Both the position numbers and the translations under genes were made by a program. From Candidatus Kapaibacterium sp. (lineage in GTDB: Bacteria > Bacteroidota > Ignavibacteria > Kapaibacteriales > UBA2268), in NCBI GenBank assembly GCA_028691175.1, contig JAQUZU010000081.1, positions 1-7,853 of the forward strand: a stretch of DNA of 7,853 nt, given 5' to 3'. This document shows positions 1 to 7,230 of the stretch, one piece after another. The stretch's first letter is position 1; the number at the start of each line of letters is the position of its first letter. The notes under the pieces were generated by a model. The model worked only from the letters and a program-made list of their open reading frames with translations, was not told where the DNA came from and did not search any database.

Positions 1-27
1 TGTACCACATGTACCACTTGTACCACG
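1..27. repeat. 9-bp tandem repeat, three copies, at window edge
   Basis: Three head-to-tail copies of TGTACCACN occur at 1-9, 10-18 and 19-27. They are identical except for the ninth base (A, T, G). The next nine bases start with TGT and then diverge, so the array ends here on the right. On the left it runs into the window edge and may be longer. A 9-bp period keeps reading frame (frame 1 reads Cys-Thr-Thr repeated), so this could be the tail of a repetitive coding region or a simple intergenic tandem repeat; nothing visible decides between these. Confidence 0.75.
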
Positions 28-100
28 TGTTTGTATACGGTTCGGGGAAAAATGCACAATTTCATTTATGGTTCATAGAAGCCACTTTCACGAACGTAGG

Positions 101-127
101 CGTCATTGCGGGCTCGACCCGCAATCC
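101..127. repeat. REP-like dispersed palindrome
   Basis: An 8-bp perfect inverted repeat, ATTGCGGG (105-112) and CCCGCAAT (118-125), flanks a 5-base loop CTCGA. It is preceded by CGTC and followed by CCC. GTCATTGCGGG-type palindromes of this form are, from general knowledge, a common dispersed intergenic repeat in many bacterial genomes; read as protein they give strings such as HCGLDPQSP and VIAGSTRNPL that are often mis-annotated as small proteins. No U-rich tract follows on either strand, so it is not a typical intrinsic terminator. It lies just upstream of the promoter of the helicase gene. Dispersal in this genome cannot be shown from one copy. Confidence 0.65.
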
Positions 128-149
128 CCTAAAAGCCCACACAGTGATT

Positions 150-180
150 TTTGTAATTAGCGAATAATTTTGTATATTTG
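150..180 (+). promoter_or_regulatory. Bacteroidota-type promoter for the pcrA-led operon
   Basis: TTTG at 150-153 is followed after 19 bases by TATATTTG at 173-180. This matches the Bacteroidota primary sigma consensus TTTG-N(about 19)-TAnnTTTG. Transcription would start a few bases after 180, leaving a leader of roughly 30 bases before the helicase ATG at 216. A second match to the -7 element, TAATTTTG at 165-172, lies directly in front of the first but has no TTTG at proper distance. The match is by eye to a short consensus in AT-rich DNA, so it is supportive rather than conclusive. Confidence 0.55.
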
Positions 181-200
181 TAGTTTGATTATTTAGACGA

Positions 201-215
201 ATGGCACAAAAATAA
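201..215 (+). other. Possible leader mini-ORF (MAQK) abutting pcrA
   Basis: ATG at 201 opens a four-codon frame (Met-Ala-Gln-Lys) whose TAA at 213-215 is immediately followed by the helicase ATG at 216, in the same frame. It could allow terminating ribosomes to restart on the main gene, which lacks a Shine-Dalgarno site. It could also be chance, because such short frames are common and no ribosome-binding site precedes it. Confidence 0.2.
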
Positions 216-2516
216 ATGACAGATGAAACTGAAAACCCGATACTTGCGGGGCTGAATTCACGCCAGGCAGAGGCGGTAAACGTCCTCAGCGGTCCTCTAC
301 TGATTATTGCGGGAGCGGGGAGCGGCAAGACCAAAGTTCTGACTCATCGGGTGGCAAATCTAATTCGCAGCGGAGTTAAGCCCTGGAAAATATTGGCACT
401 TACATTCACAAACAAAGCCGCAAAGGAAATGCGCGAGCGTATCGCAAAAATTGTTTCGGAAGAGACTGCAAAGCAGATTGTTGCCGGAACTTTTCACTCG
501 GTGTTTGCGATGATTCTACGGCGCGAAGCTGATAAAATCGGCTATACAAGCGACTATACGATTATTGATACGAGCGATGCGAAGACGCAAATCAAGAATA
601 TCATGAAGGACTTTTCGGTTGATCCAAAGGAAGTTCCGCCGCAGGCTGTTCTCTCGAAAATTTCCAACGCCAAGAACCAAATGATGTCGCCGTCCGAGAT
701 GGAAGCGCAGTCGCACTCCCGTGCCGACGATATTGTTGCCTCGCTTTATACCGAATACCAACGTCGTCTGCTTGCAAATAACTCGATGGATTTCGACGAC
801 TTACTGCTTAATATGGTGAAACTTTTCCGCAATGCGGAGATGCTGGAGAAATATCAAAATCGCTACGACCACGTCTTGGTTGACGAGTATCAGGACACAA
901 ACCGCGTTCAGTATTTGCTGATTAATCTCTTGGCGAAGGCTAAGCGCAATCTTTGTGTAGTCGGCGACGACGCGCAGAGCATTTATCGCTGGCGTGGTGC
1001 GGACATCCGCAATATTTTGGACTTTCAAAAGGACTACCGCGACGCAAAAACCGTCCGGCTCGAGCAGAATTATCGCTCTACAAAAAATATCATCGGCGCA
1101 GCGGACTGCGTGATAAAGAAAAATACATCGCAATTGCCCAAAACACTCTGGACAGACAACGAGGATGGCGACCTCATCGGGCTGAATCAATACGAAAGCG
1201 AACGCGACGAAGCGAACAGTATCGCGCGGAAAATCGATTCTATAATACGGCATGGGGAGTTCTCGGTCAATGATTTCGCGATTCTGTATCGCACGAACGC
1301 ACAATCGCTTGCGTTCGAAACTGCGTTTAACAGCCGTCATATTCACTATAAAATCTTTGGCACGCTGTCGTTTTTCGCCCGTGCCGAGGTTAAAAACGTA
1401 CTTGCATATCTCCGCCTGCTGGTTAATCCTCGCGACGATATTTCCCTCCAACGCATCGTGAATGAGCCGCCCCGCGGCATTGGTGCTACAAGTATGAAGC
1501 GGATTACCGAATATGCGAAGACGAATAATATCTCGCTTTTCGATGCATTTAAGTCTGCAGAGATGATTCCCGACCTGCAAAAACGTGCAATTGTCGCTAT
1601 CGATAATTTTACGAATATGATTCTCTCATATACGCAGGTTGCAAATATGACTAATCCTGTTGATGATGTTCGCGAATATATCGAGAAGACGCAACTCCTT
1701 GATTTTTATAAGGAAATGAACACGGACGAGGCAAAAGACAAAATTCGGAATATCGGGCAACTCGTGAGCAATTTGCGCGAAGAGTGCATCAAAGACCCGG
1801 AAATGACTCTCGGGACTTACCTGCAAAACGTCAGCCTCACAACCGATGCGGACACAAAGGACATGGATGCCGAATGCGTAAAACTGATGACTCTGCACTC
1901 CGCAAAAGGACTTGAATTTCCGTATGTATTTATGCCCGGTGTCGAGCAAAATCTCTTCCCGCTTGTGCGCCCAGGCGAAACCACAGAGGACGAACTCGAG
2001 GAGGAACGCCGCCTGTTTTATGTAGGAATTACACGCGCAGAGCGCAAACTCGAACTCTCATACTGCATGCAGCGCTTTAAATTCGGCGAGACAACGCCGG
2101 CAATCCCTTCGCAATTTCTAAAGGAAATCGACAAAAAATATCTCGATATAGGCGAAATATCCGAAGGTGCCCGTAGCACGCGAAGCCATGCGTTTGTAAA
2201 GAAAAAATACGACGAATATAGCCAAATTCCGCAAGAGACCTACTCTGATTTCGACGATATTCAGCCCGAACCTCGGCATTTTATCCCGAAAAATACGCGG
2301 AAAGTCGCGGCACCGTCGAACACACGACGAAATATGCCGCTGTTCCTGACCCTGAAAGTCGGCGACATTGTCAGCCATAAACTCTTCGGCTTGGGCAAAG
2401 TCGAGTCGATTAGCGGGCTTGCCGAAAATAAACAGGTAAAAGTCGCGTTCAAAACCGTCGGCGTGAAAAATCTCTTGATCAAGTTTGCAAATCTCGAAAT
2501 AGTTAAAAATTTATAA
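216..2516 (+). CDS. pcrA: ATP-dependent DNA helicase, PcrA/UvrD family
   Basis: This is a superfamily 1A 3'-5' DNA helicase that unwinds DNA in nucleotide-excision and mismatch repair and clears proteins and RNA polymerase from DNA in the cytoplasm. At 766 residues it is a normal full-length PcrA/UvrD. All motifs are visible in order: Q motif LNSRQAEAV (13-21), Walker A AGAGSGKT (32-39), Ia TFTNKAA (63-69), Ib GTFHS (91-95), Walker B VDEYQDTN (222-229), III VVGDDAQSIYRWRGA (248-262), IV LEQNYRST (282-289), V LMTLHSAKGLEF (557-568) and VI EERRLFYVGITRAER (596-610). A poorly conserved linker (about 640-705) leads to a C-terminal Tudor-like segment (GDIVSHKLFGLGKV, 716-729) of the sort that binds RNA polymerase in PcrA. 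The start is fixed by an in-frame TAA directly before the ATG; no Shine-Dalgarno site is seen. It is first in the run, 11 bp before the oxidoreductase. Whether to call it PcrA, UvrD or Rep is a naming matter; the C-terminal domain favours PcrA/UvrD. Confidence 0.96.
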   Translation: MTDETENPILAGLNSRQAEAVNVLSGPLLIIAGAGSGKTKVLTHRVANLIRSGVKPWKILALTFTNKAAKEMRERIAKIVSEETAKQIVAGTFHSVFAMILRREADKIGYTSDYTIIDTSDAKTQIKNIMKDFSVDPKEVPPQAVLSKISNAKNQMMSPSEMEAQSHSRADDIVASLYTEYQRRLLANNSMDFDDLLLNMVKLFRNAEMLEKYQNRYDHVLVDEYQDTNRVQYLLINLLAKAKRNLCVVGDDAQSIYRWRGADIRNILDFQKDYRDAKTVRLEQNYRSTKNIIGAADCVIKKNTSQLPKTLWTDNEDGDLIGLNQYESERDEANSIARKIDSIIRHGEFSVNDFAILYRTNAQSLAFETAFNSRHIHYKIFGTLSFFARAEVKNVLAYLRLLVNPRDDISLQRIVNEPPRGIGATSMKRITEYAKTNNISLFDAFKSAEMIPDLQKRAIVAIDNFTNMILSYTQVANMTNPVDDVREYIEKTQLLDFYKEMNTDEAKDKIRNIGQLVSNLREECIKDPEMTLGTYLQNVSLTTDADTKDMDAECVKLMTLHSAKGLEFPYVFMPGVEQNLFPLVRPGETTEDELEEERRLFYVGITRAERKLELSYCMQRFKFGETTPAIPSQFLKEIDKKYLDIGEISEGARSTRSHAFVKKKYDEYSQIPQETYSDFDDIQPEPRHFIPKNTRKVAAPSNTRRNMPLFLTLKVGDIVSHKLFGLGKVESISGLAENKQVKVAFKTVGVKNLLIKFANLEIVKNL

Positions 2517-2518
2517 TC

Positions 2519-2522
2519 GGAG
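2519..2522 (+). promoter_or_regulatory. Shine-Dalgarno site of the oxidoreductase gene
   Basis: GGAG lies 5 bases before the ATG at 2528, in the 11-bp gap after the helicase stop (TAA, 2514-2516). It supports this start and is the only clear ribosome-binding site in the forward operon. Confidence 0.6.
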
Positions 2523-2527
2523 AATAT

Positions 2528-3553
2528 ATGACAAATAAAATAAAAATCGGAGTAGTCGGCACAGGGCATCTCGGCAGTATTCACACAAAAATCTGGAGTA
2601 CAAACCCCGAAATCGAACTCGTCGGCATCTATGACGTCTCAGAGACCCGTGCTCGCGAAATCGCCGGGCAATACTCGATAAAATGCTTTACTTCGCTTGA
2701 TGAACTCATCGCGAAATGCGACGCGGTAACTATTGCAGTTCCAACGATTTATCACTACGAAACAGCGAAAAAATGTATTCTTGCAGGCTTGCATTGTTTT
2801 ATCGAAAAGCCGATAACGCAGACCTACGACGAGGCTCTCGAACTTATCCGTATGGCACACGAGCAGGGCGTTTTGATTCAGGTCGGGCATGTCGAACGCT
2901 TTAACTCGGCTCTCACTGCGCTTCGCGGGCAGGACATTAACCCGCTGTTCATCGAGGGACATCGCCTCAGCCAGTTCAAACCGCGCGCGACTGATGTTTC
3001 CGTCATTCACGACCTTATGATTCATGACATCGACATTGTCCTCTGGCTGACCAAGTCTAAAGTCAAGTCTATCGAAGCCAATGGCGTTGCGGTTCTGACC
3101 GACACACCGGACATCGCAAATGCCCGAATCATATTCGAAAACGGTGCCGTTGCAAACCTCACAGCAAGTCGAATTTCTGCACATCCGATGCGTAAATTGC
3201 GCATTTTCCGCAAGAACGCATACTTCTCGATTGATTTCGCAAATAGAAATGTAGAAGTCTATAAAATATATGAAGACGGGGTAGCCCCTTCCTCCGCAGA
3301 TGCGGAGACCGCACCGAAATCTCCGGCTATAATGCTCGGTACTATTGAGGCAGGCATAAAGAATAAAAATATCTTCTTCGAACAGCCCGCTGTGCCGAAT
3401 ATCAACGCAATTGAGGAGGAACAACTTGCCTTTATCCGCTCGATTTCCGGCGAAGGCGAAGTACTGGTTACGGGCGAAGCAGGAGCAGAGGCTCTGCGAA
3501 TTGCCGAGAAAATTAACGAAATAGTCATAAAACATATTCACGAAACTCTCTAA
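2528..3553 (+). CDS. Gfo/Idh/MocA family oxidoreductase, GnnA-like (probable nucleotide-sugar 3-dehydrogenase)
   Basis: This is a cytoplasmic NAD(P)-dependent sugar dehydrogenase of 341 residues, the usual family length. The N-terminal Rossmann fold shows the dinucleotide-binding loop GVVGTGHLGSIH (8-19) and an acidic residue ending the second strand (YDV, 35-37). The family catalytic lysine is in EKP (93-95). The C-terminal domain carries VGHVERFN (119-126) and HDLMIHDID (161-169), with the conserved His/Asp pair. The combination of GHLG, VGHVERFN, the HRLSQFKPR stretch (145-153), DLMIHDIDIV and the DIANARI...GAVANLTASR region is what I recall for the GnnA-like group, which oxidises C3 of UDP-GlcNAc so that GnnB can aminate it for 2,3-diamino lipid A. 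That substrate is an inference; no GnnB aminotransferase or lpx gene is in the window. Another UDP-sugar dehydrogenase role in polysaccharide synthesis is the alternative. Glycosyltransferase and polymerase-like genes follow 6 bp downstream. Confidence 0.88.
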   Translation: MTNKIKIGVVGTGHLGSIHTKIWSTNPEIELVGIYDVSETRAREIAGQYSIKCFTSLDELIAKCDAVTIAVPTIYHYETAKKCILAGLHCFIEKPITQTYDEALELIRMAHEQGVLIQVGHVERFNSALTALRGQDINPLFIEGHRLSQFKPRATDVSVIHDLMIHDIDIVLWLTKSKVKSIEANGVAVLTDTPDIANARIIFENGAVANLTASRISAHPMRKLRIFRKNAYFSIDFANRNVEVYKIYEDGVAPSSADAETAPKSPAIMLGTIEAGIKNKNIFFEQPAVPNINAIEEEQLAFIRSISGEGEVLVTGEAGAEALRIAEKINEIVIKHIHETL

Positions 3554-3559
3554 TCCGCT

Positions 3560-4735
3560 ATGGCAGTACTCATTTTGCTTGTGATATTCGCGTTTGGGCT
3601 GGTCTATCCGATTGTGATCTATCCCGCATTATTGGCGATATTTAGTCGCGCTTTCAGCCGAAAAGTAAAGGCTGACAGCGACTTTTGCCCGGATATCAAC
3701 ATAATTATTGCCGCGTATAATGAAGAAAAATACATCGCACGAGCCCTCGAATCAATAGTAAATTCAGACTATCCGCCCGAGAAAATCCACGTACTGTTGG
3801 GTTCCGACGGCTCGAACGACGGAACTGTCCGCGTGGCTGAATCTTTCAAAACTGCGCTACACTCTCTCGAAGTGTTCGATTTCGCCCGCATGGGGAAGAA
3901 CAATGTTATAAACGAGTTGGAGACAAAGGCGACTTGCGAGTTCGTATTTTTTATGGATGCGGATTTCAGGCTTCATGCGGATACTCTCAGGCAATCTGCT
4001 AAGTACTTTGCAGACCAACAAGTTACCGGAGTGATGAGCCGCCTTCGGATTGTCGTCTTGGAAAATGGTGGCGAAGGAGCGCAGGGCGAGGGTGCGTATC
4101 AGCAATTCGAGCGTCTGCTTAAAATGAAGGAGTCGGCGATTTGGACAACGGTAAATAATTTCGGCTTTTATGGGGTTCGGCGCGCGTGTCTTCGGCCAAT
4201 TCCGAATGCGAACGTCTGCGACGATATGTACAACGTGCTTTCCGCGTCGCTTGCGGGCGGGCGGATGGTCTTCGCGAACGAGTCGGAAGTCGATGAGGTG
4301 CGCGAGAAGTCGGTAGGCGAGGAACTGCATCGGCGGATTCGCTTGGCGGCGGGTGGACTTTCTACTTCGTTTGCCGTTGGTGAACTGTTCAATCCGTGCC
4401 GTGGCTGGGTGTCCTGGTTCTTTCTTTCGCATAAATTTTCGCGATACCTGTTTCCGCTCTGCATGCTGGGTATGATTATCCTAACTCCATTAATACCAAA
4501 CACTTATAGCGACTGTTTCGTATTGCTTGCAAGTGTTCAGGGTGCGTTTTATCTGCTCGCGCTGTTGGGGTGGCTGTTCGAGAAATTCGGCTTGCACAGC
4601 AAATTATTTTCATTTCCGTACTTTTTCCTTGTGATCAACGCAGGAGTATTCTTGGGAATCATGAGGTTTCTCTCCGGCAAGCAAAATTCCGTCTGGGAGC
4701 GAATCGACACACGTAAAGCGGCACCACGCCGATAA
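3560..4735 (+). CDS. Membrane-bound family 2 glycosyltransferase
   Basis: This is a processive-type GT2 enzyme that transfers sugar from a nucleotide donor at the cytoplasmic face of the inner membrane, in 391 residues. It has an N-terminal membrane helix (about 3-25), then a GT-A domain starting at INIIIAAYNEEKYI (46-59). SDGSNDGT (82-89) and the metal-binding DAD (133-135) are donor-site motifs. DD (221-222) is the likely catalytic-base position, and EELHRRIRLAAGG (254-266) matches the family's Arg-rich acceptor/product motif. Three C-terminal hydrophobic segments follow (about 294-312, 316-338, 347-370), as in polysaccharide-synthesising GT2 proteins. A Gly/Glu-rich loop sits at 168-179. 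The ATG is 6 bp after the preceding stop and lacks a Shine-Dalgarno site, suggesting translational coupling. The sugar and acceptor cannot be read from the sequence. Confidence 0.9.
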   Translation: MAVLILLVIFAFGLVYPIVIYPALLAIFSRAFSRKVKADSDFCPDINIIIAAYNEEKYIARALESIVNSDYPPEKIHVLLGSDGSNDGTVRVAESFKTALHSLEVFDFARMGKNNVINELETKATCEFVFFMDADFRLHADTLRQSAKYFADQQVTGVMSRLRIVVLENGGEGAQGEGAYQQFERLLKMKESAIWTTVNNFGFYGVRRACLRPIPNANVCDDMYNVLSASLAGGRMVFANESEVDEVREKSVGEELHRRIRLAAGGLSTSFAVGELFNPCRGWVSWFFLSHKFSRYLFPLCMLGMIILTPLIPNTYSDCFVLLASVQGAFYLLALLGWLFEKFGLHSKLFSFPYFFLVINAGVFLGIMRFLSGKQNSVWERIDTRKAAPRR

Positions 4736-4738
4736 GAT

Positions 4739-6148
4739 ATGCAAGCGATTTTGCTCATAATTTTCATCGCACATTTTGCTTTCGGCTTTCAGTTATTTGC
4801 CGTCGGAACTTTTGGCATTACTGCACTCGAAGTCGCCGTCTTGCTGTTTTATTGCGTTTTCTTTGTGAAAGTATTGCGTGAAAACTGCAAATTCTCAATT
4901 CCGCGGCACGCATTGCCGGCTGTTCTCGGGGTGTTTATCGTCTCGGTTATTCTCTCCGGCGTGTCGCTTATGACTTCATTTGCAAGTGCGGAGATAATTC
5001 AATTCTTCAAGACATTTATTCATTTGATATTCCTGATGCTACTAACCGTGCTCGGGGTGTCTTATGAGTTCGATAAAAAACTAATCGACAATATTTTTAA
5101 ATTGTGGCTGATTCTGTCGCTACCGATTAATATTTTCGGGATATATCAGATTTTTGCTCGTGCATTCGACTTGCCGCTTGCCTGGCTGGAATATACAAAT
5201 GTTACCTTGGCTCTGCGTGGCAGTACCGATGCGGAGGATGTAGTCAAGCAACTGAGCCTGCAGTTCGGGAATTTTTTCCGTGCAACCTCAGTATTTTCCG
5301 AGCCGTCAGCCCTCGCCGCCTTCAATCTCAATGTATTCATATTGTGCATCATACCTTATGTGCAAAAAGCCAAGCCGCTAATAAAATCCAAATTTCTGTT
5401 AATTTCCATCTTTGTGTTCTGCGTTGCGGGGCTGTTTCTAACCTTTTCGCTAACCGGAGTTTTGGGTTGTGCACTGATTTTGCTGAGCATTCTGTTCCTG
5501 GAGGCAAAGAAAGTTCGTATCCGCATTCTAAAAATCATCATTGCGGGAATTATATTGCTTATTCCGGCCGATTTGCTAATCGAGGATTATACGGAAACAA
5601 GTGTTTTTGAACTATTCTCTCAGCGCATTACCGGTATTCTGGGCGGAAACGACCGAATGGCATCAGACGGAATCGACGGCGAATCTTTTGCAACGCGTGC
5701 GGGAGCCTTTGGTAAGTCATTTGATATTTGGAAGACTTCGCCAATCTTTGGTGTCGGAATAGGGCTGACTCAATACAACAAGGAAGTCGATTTGAATTTC
5801 TCCGAATTTACCATTATGGCGGTGCTGTCCGAACTTGGTATCATCGGTACGGTAGCATTTATTGCATTTTTTGTGTTGTTGTTCAAAATCACTCTGCAGA
5901 TGAGGCGCCATGTTGCCCGAAATGCTTTGCCTGATCCGTCGCTTGCACGGCAATACGGGTTGGTTTATTACCTGCTGTTAATTCAATTCGAAATAAACTT
6001 TATTACAAGTAATCACTTGGTCGCGGCAAATTTATGGATTCATATTTTGCTGGTGCTGATACCTGTCGCGAATTACTTGCGTCAAAAATATGGGGCAATT
6101 ACTTTTACTATATTCGATAAGTCCTTTAGAGATAAGTACTTACGTTAG
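4739..6148 (+). CDS. O-antigen polymerase/ligase-like integral membrane protein (Wzy/WaaL type)
   Basis: This is a polytopic inner-membrane protein of 469 residues with about eleven or twelve hydrophobic segments (for example 25-45, 58-80, 117-140, 218-235, 238-255, 262-281, 361-385, 426-446) and a long hydrophilic loop at about 282-360. Two features point to the O-antigen polymerase/ligase superfamily: RATSVFSEPSALAAF (181-195), like the EPS-containing motif of Wzy-type proteins, and TRAGAFGKSFDIWKTSPIFGVGIG in the large loop (319-342), matching the R...W...P.FGVG.G pattern of the Wzy_C domain. Such proteins polymerise lipid-linked repeat units or attach O-antigen to lipid A core on the periplasmic side. 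Polymerase and ligase cannot be separated by sequence alone. The gene begins 3 bp after the glycosyltransferase stop, without a visible Shine-Dalgarno site, and is last in the operon. Its TAG overlaps the end of flhB on the other strand by 4 bp. Confidence 0.82.
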   Translation: MQAILLIIFIAHFAFGFQLFAVGTFGITALEVAVLLFYCVFFVKVLRENCKFSIPRHALPAVLGVFIVSVILSGVSLMTSFASAEIIQFFKTFIHLIFLMLLTVLGVSYEFDKKLIDNIFKLWLILSLPINIFGIYQIFARAFDLPLAWLEYTNVTLALRGSTDAEDVVKQLSLQFGNFFRATSVFSEPSALAAFNLNVFILCIIPYVQKAKPLIKSKFLLISIFVFCVAGLFLTFSLTGVLGCALILLSILFLEAKKVRIRILKIIIAGIILLIPADLLIEDYTETSVFELFSQRITGILGGNDRMASDGIDGESFATRAGAFGKSFDIWKTSPIFGVGIGLTQYNKEVDLNFSEFTIMAVLSELGIIGTVAFIAFFVLLFKITLQMRRHVARNALPDPSLARQYGLVYYLLLIQFEINFITSNHLVAANLWIHILLVLIPVANYLRQKYGAITFTIFDKSFRDKYLR

Positions 6149-7224
6149 TTTTTCTTGCGAAGATTATAGACATAAGCCAAAATCTCTGCAACAGCCTTAA
6201 ACAGTTCCTCCGGTATCTCCTGATTTACTCTTACGTTATAGAAAATCGTTCTTGCAAGCGGAGGGTTTTCGACTATCGGAATGTCATAAGTGCCGGCTTG
6301 CTCGCGAATTTTCGCCGCCATAAAATCCGCACCTTTTGCAATCACAAACGGAGCATTTGACTTCGACGGGTCATACTGCAGAGCAACTGCGAAATGTGTC
6401 GGGTTAGTTATCACAACGTCGGCTTTCTTGATGTTTTTCATCATAAGCGAACGAATTCGTCCTGTCATCAACGAGCGGAAACGTGCCTTAACCTTCGGAT
6501 CGCCCATCATTTGCTTTGTCTCTTCCTTGGTTTCCTGCTTGGTCATTTTCATGTCCTCCGCGAACCGGTAGCGTTGATAGAAGAAATCACCGACAGCAAT
6601 CAGAGCAAAAGCAAGCGTAACTTTAACATATAACTCCAGACTGACTTTGACCATGAACGCCCCAATCTCCTGAAAGGGCTTTTCGAGCAGCGTCAGAACC
6701 TCCACATGATATTTGCTCAGCACAGTCCACGTTATCAGTCCGAGAAGAATTAATTTCATAAACGATTTGATCAACTCGACGAAAGATTTTCCGGATGCGA
6801 ATATGCGCTTAATGCCCGGAAGCGGATTGAAAATCTGCTTAAAATTCAGTCCTTCCGTGAATTTCTTGGTCGCAAATTTCAGTTTTACTTGCGAGACTTC
6901 GCCAATAAATGCCGCCGCAAAAGTAAACAGTAACAGTGGGATCAGTAACTTAAACAGCACCCATATGATGTCGGTAATTTGTTTCATCGAATTGCGGTCT
7001 GTAAGGTCGATTGTCGGGGCGTTACGAAACATATACTTCATAAAATCTTCGATACCGTCAATCGTTGTACCACCCAAAGCAAACAGCCCAAAGCCGCCAA
7101 TCACTAATACAGACACAATTGTAACATCTTGACTTTTCGAGACTTGCCCGCGTTGCCTCGCTTCATTTAGCCGTTTCGCACTGGCATCTTCGGTTTTCTC
7201 TTGACCTTCTTTGTTCTCTGCCAT
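6145..7224 (-). CDS. flhB: Flagellar type III export switch protein FlhB
   Basis: FlhB is the inner-membrane export-gate component that switches the flagellar secretion system from rod/hook to filament substrates. At 359 residues it is full length. The N-terminal cytoplasmic segment has the family signature KTEDASAKRLNEARQRGQV (10-28). Four hydrophobic segments follow (about 34-52, 87-108, 150-170, 190-214). A charged linker leads to KADVVITNPTHFAVAL (267-282), in which NPTH (274-277) is the self-cleavage site between Asn and Pro. The C-terminal domain ends with IPIVENPPLARTIFY (315-329), typical of FlhB. Non-flagellar SctU homologues share NPTH, but adjacent fliR and overall similarity favour flagellar FlhB. 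The start is supported by AGGAG 6 bases upstream. The usual next gene, flhA, is not downstream; the gene is followed by the convergent polymerase-like gene. Confidence 0.95.
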   Translation of the reverse strand: MAENKEGQEKTEDASAKRLNEARQRGQVSKSQDVTIVSVLVIGGFGLFALGGTTIDGIEDFMKYMFRNAPTIDLTDRNSMKQITDIIWVLFKLLIPLLLFTFAAAFIGEVSQVKLKFATKKFTEGLNFKQIFNPLPGIKRIFASGKSFVELIKSFMKLILLGLITWTVLSKYHVEVLTLLEKPFQEIGAFMVKVSLELYVKVTLAFALIAVGDFFYQRYRFAEDMKMTKQETKEETKQMMGDPKVKARFRSLMTGRIRSLMMKNIKKADVVITNPTHFAVALQYDPSKSNAPFVIAKGADFMAAKIREQAGTYDIPIVENPPLARTIFYNVRVNQEIPEELFKAVAEILAYVYNLRKKN

Positions 7225-7230
7225 TGCGTG

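Noticed and set aside
1..27. The TGTACCACA units as DnaA boxes or replication iterons
   Set aside because: They differ from the TTATCCACA box at three positions, are shorter than typical iterons, and there is no dnaA or rep gene or AT-rich unwinding tract nearby.
2..167. Open frames on the + strand across the REP-like element (reading HCGLDPQSP or VIAGSTRNPL)
   Set aside because: These peptides are the known by-product of translating the dispersed palindrome. The frames have no plausible start or ribosome-binding site and stop at 165-167 or before.
801..1580. 259-codon open frame on the minus strand inside pcrA
   Set aside because: It lies wholly within a helicase gene with all motifs intact, has no recognisable domain or ribosome-binding site, and is explained by codon use of the sense gene.
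2639..3541. 300-codon open frame antisense to the oxidoreductase
   Set aside because: It covers a clear Gfo/Idh/MocA gene, is rich in Cys and Arg in an unstructured way, and shows no family resemblance; it is a long shadow frame from codon bias.
6116..6137. GATAAGT direct repeat (6116-6122 and 6131-6137)
   Set aside because: It is only 7 bases long inside the end of a coding region, expected by chance in a window of this size.
6133..6142. Perfect palindrome TAAGTACTTA near the operon junction as a terminator
   Set aside because: As a hairpin it would have only about a 3-4 bp AT-rich stem with a tiny loop, and the short T run at 6149-6153 is separated from it; it is too weak to be an intrinsic terminator.
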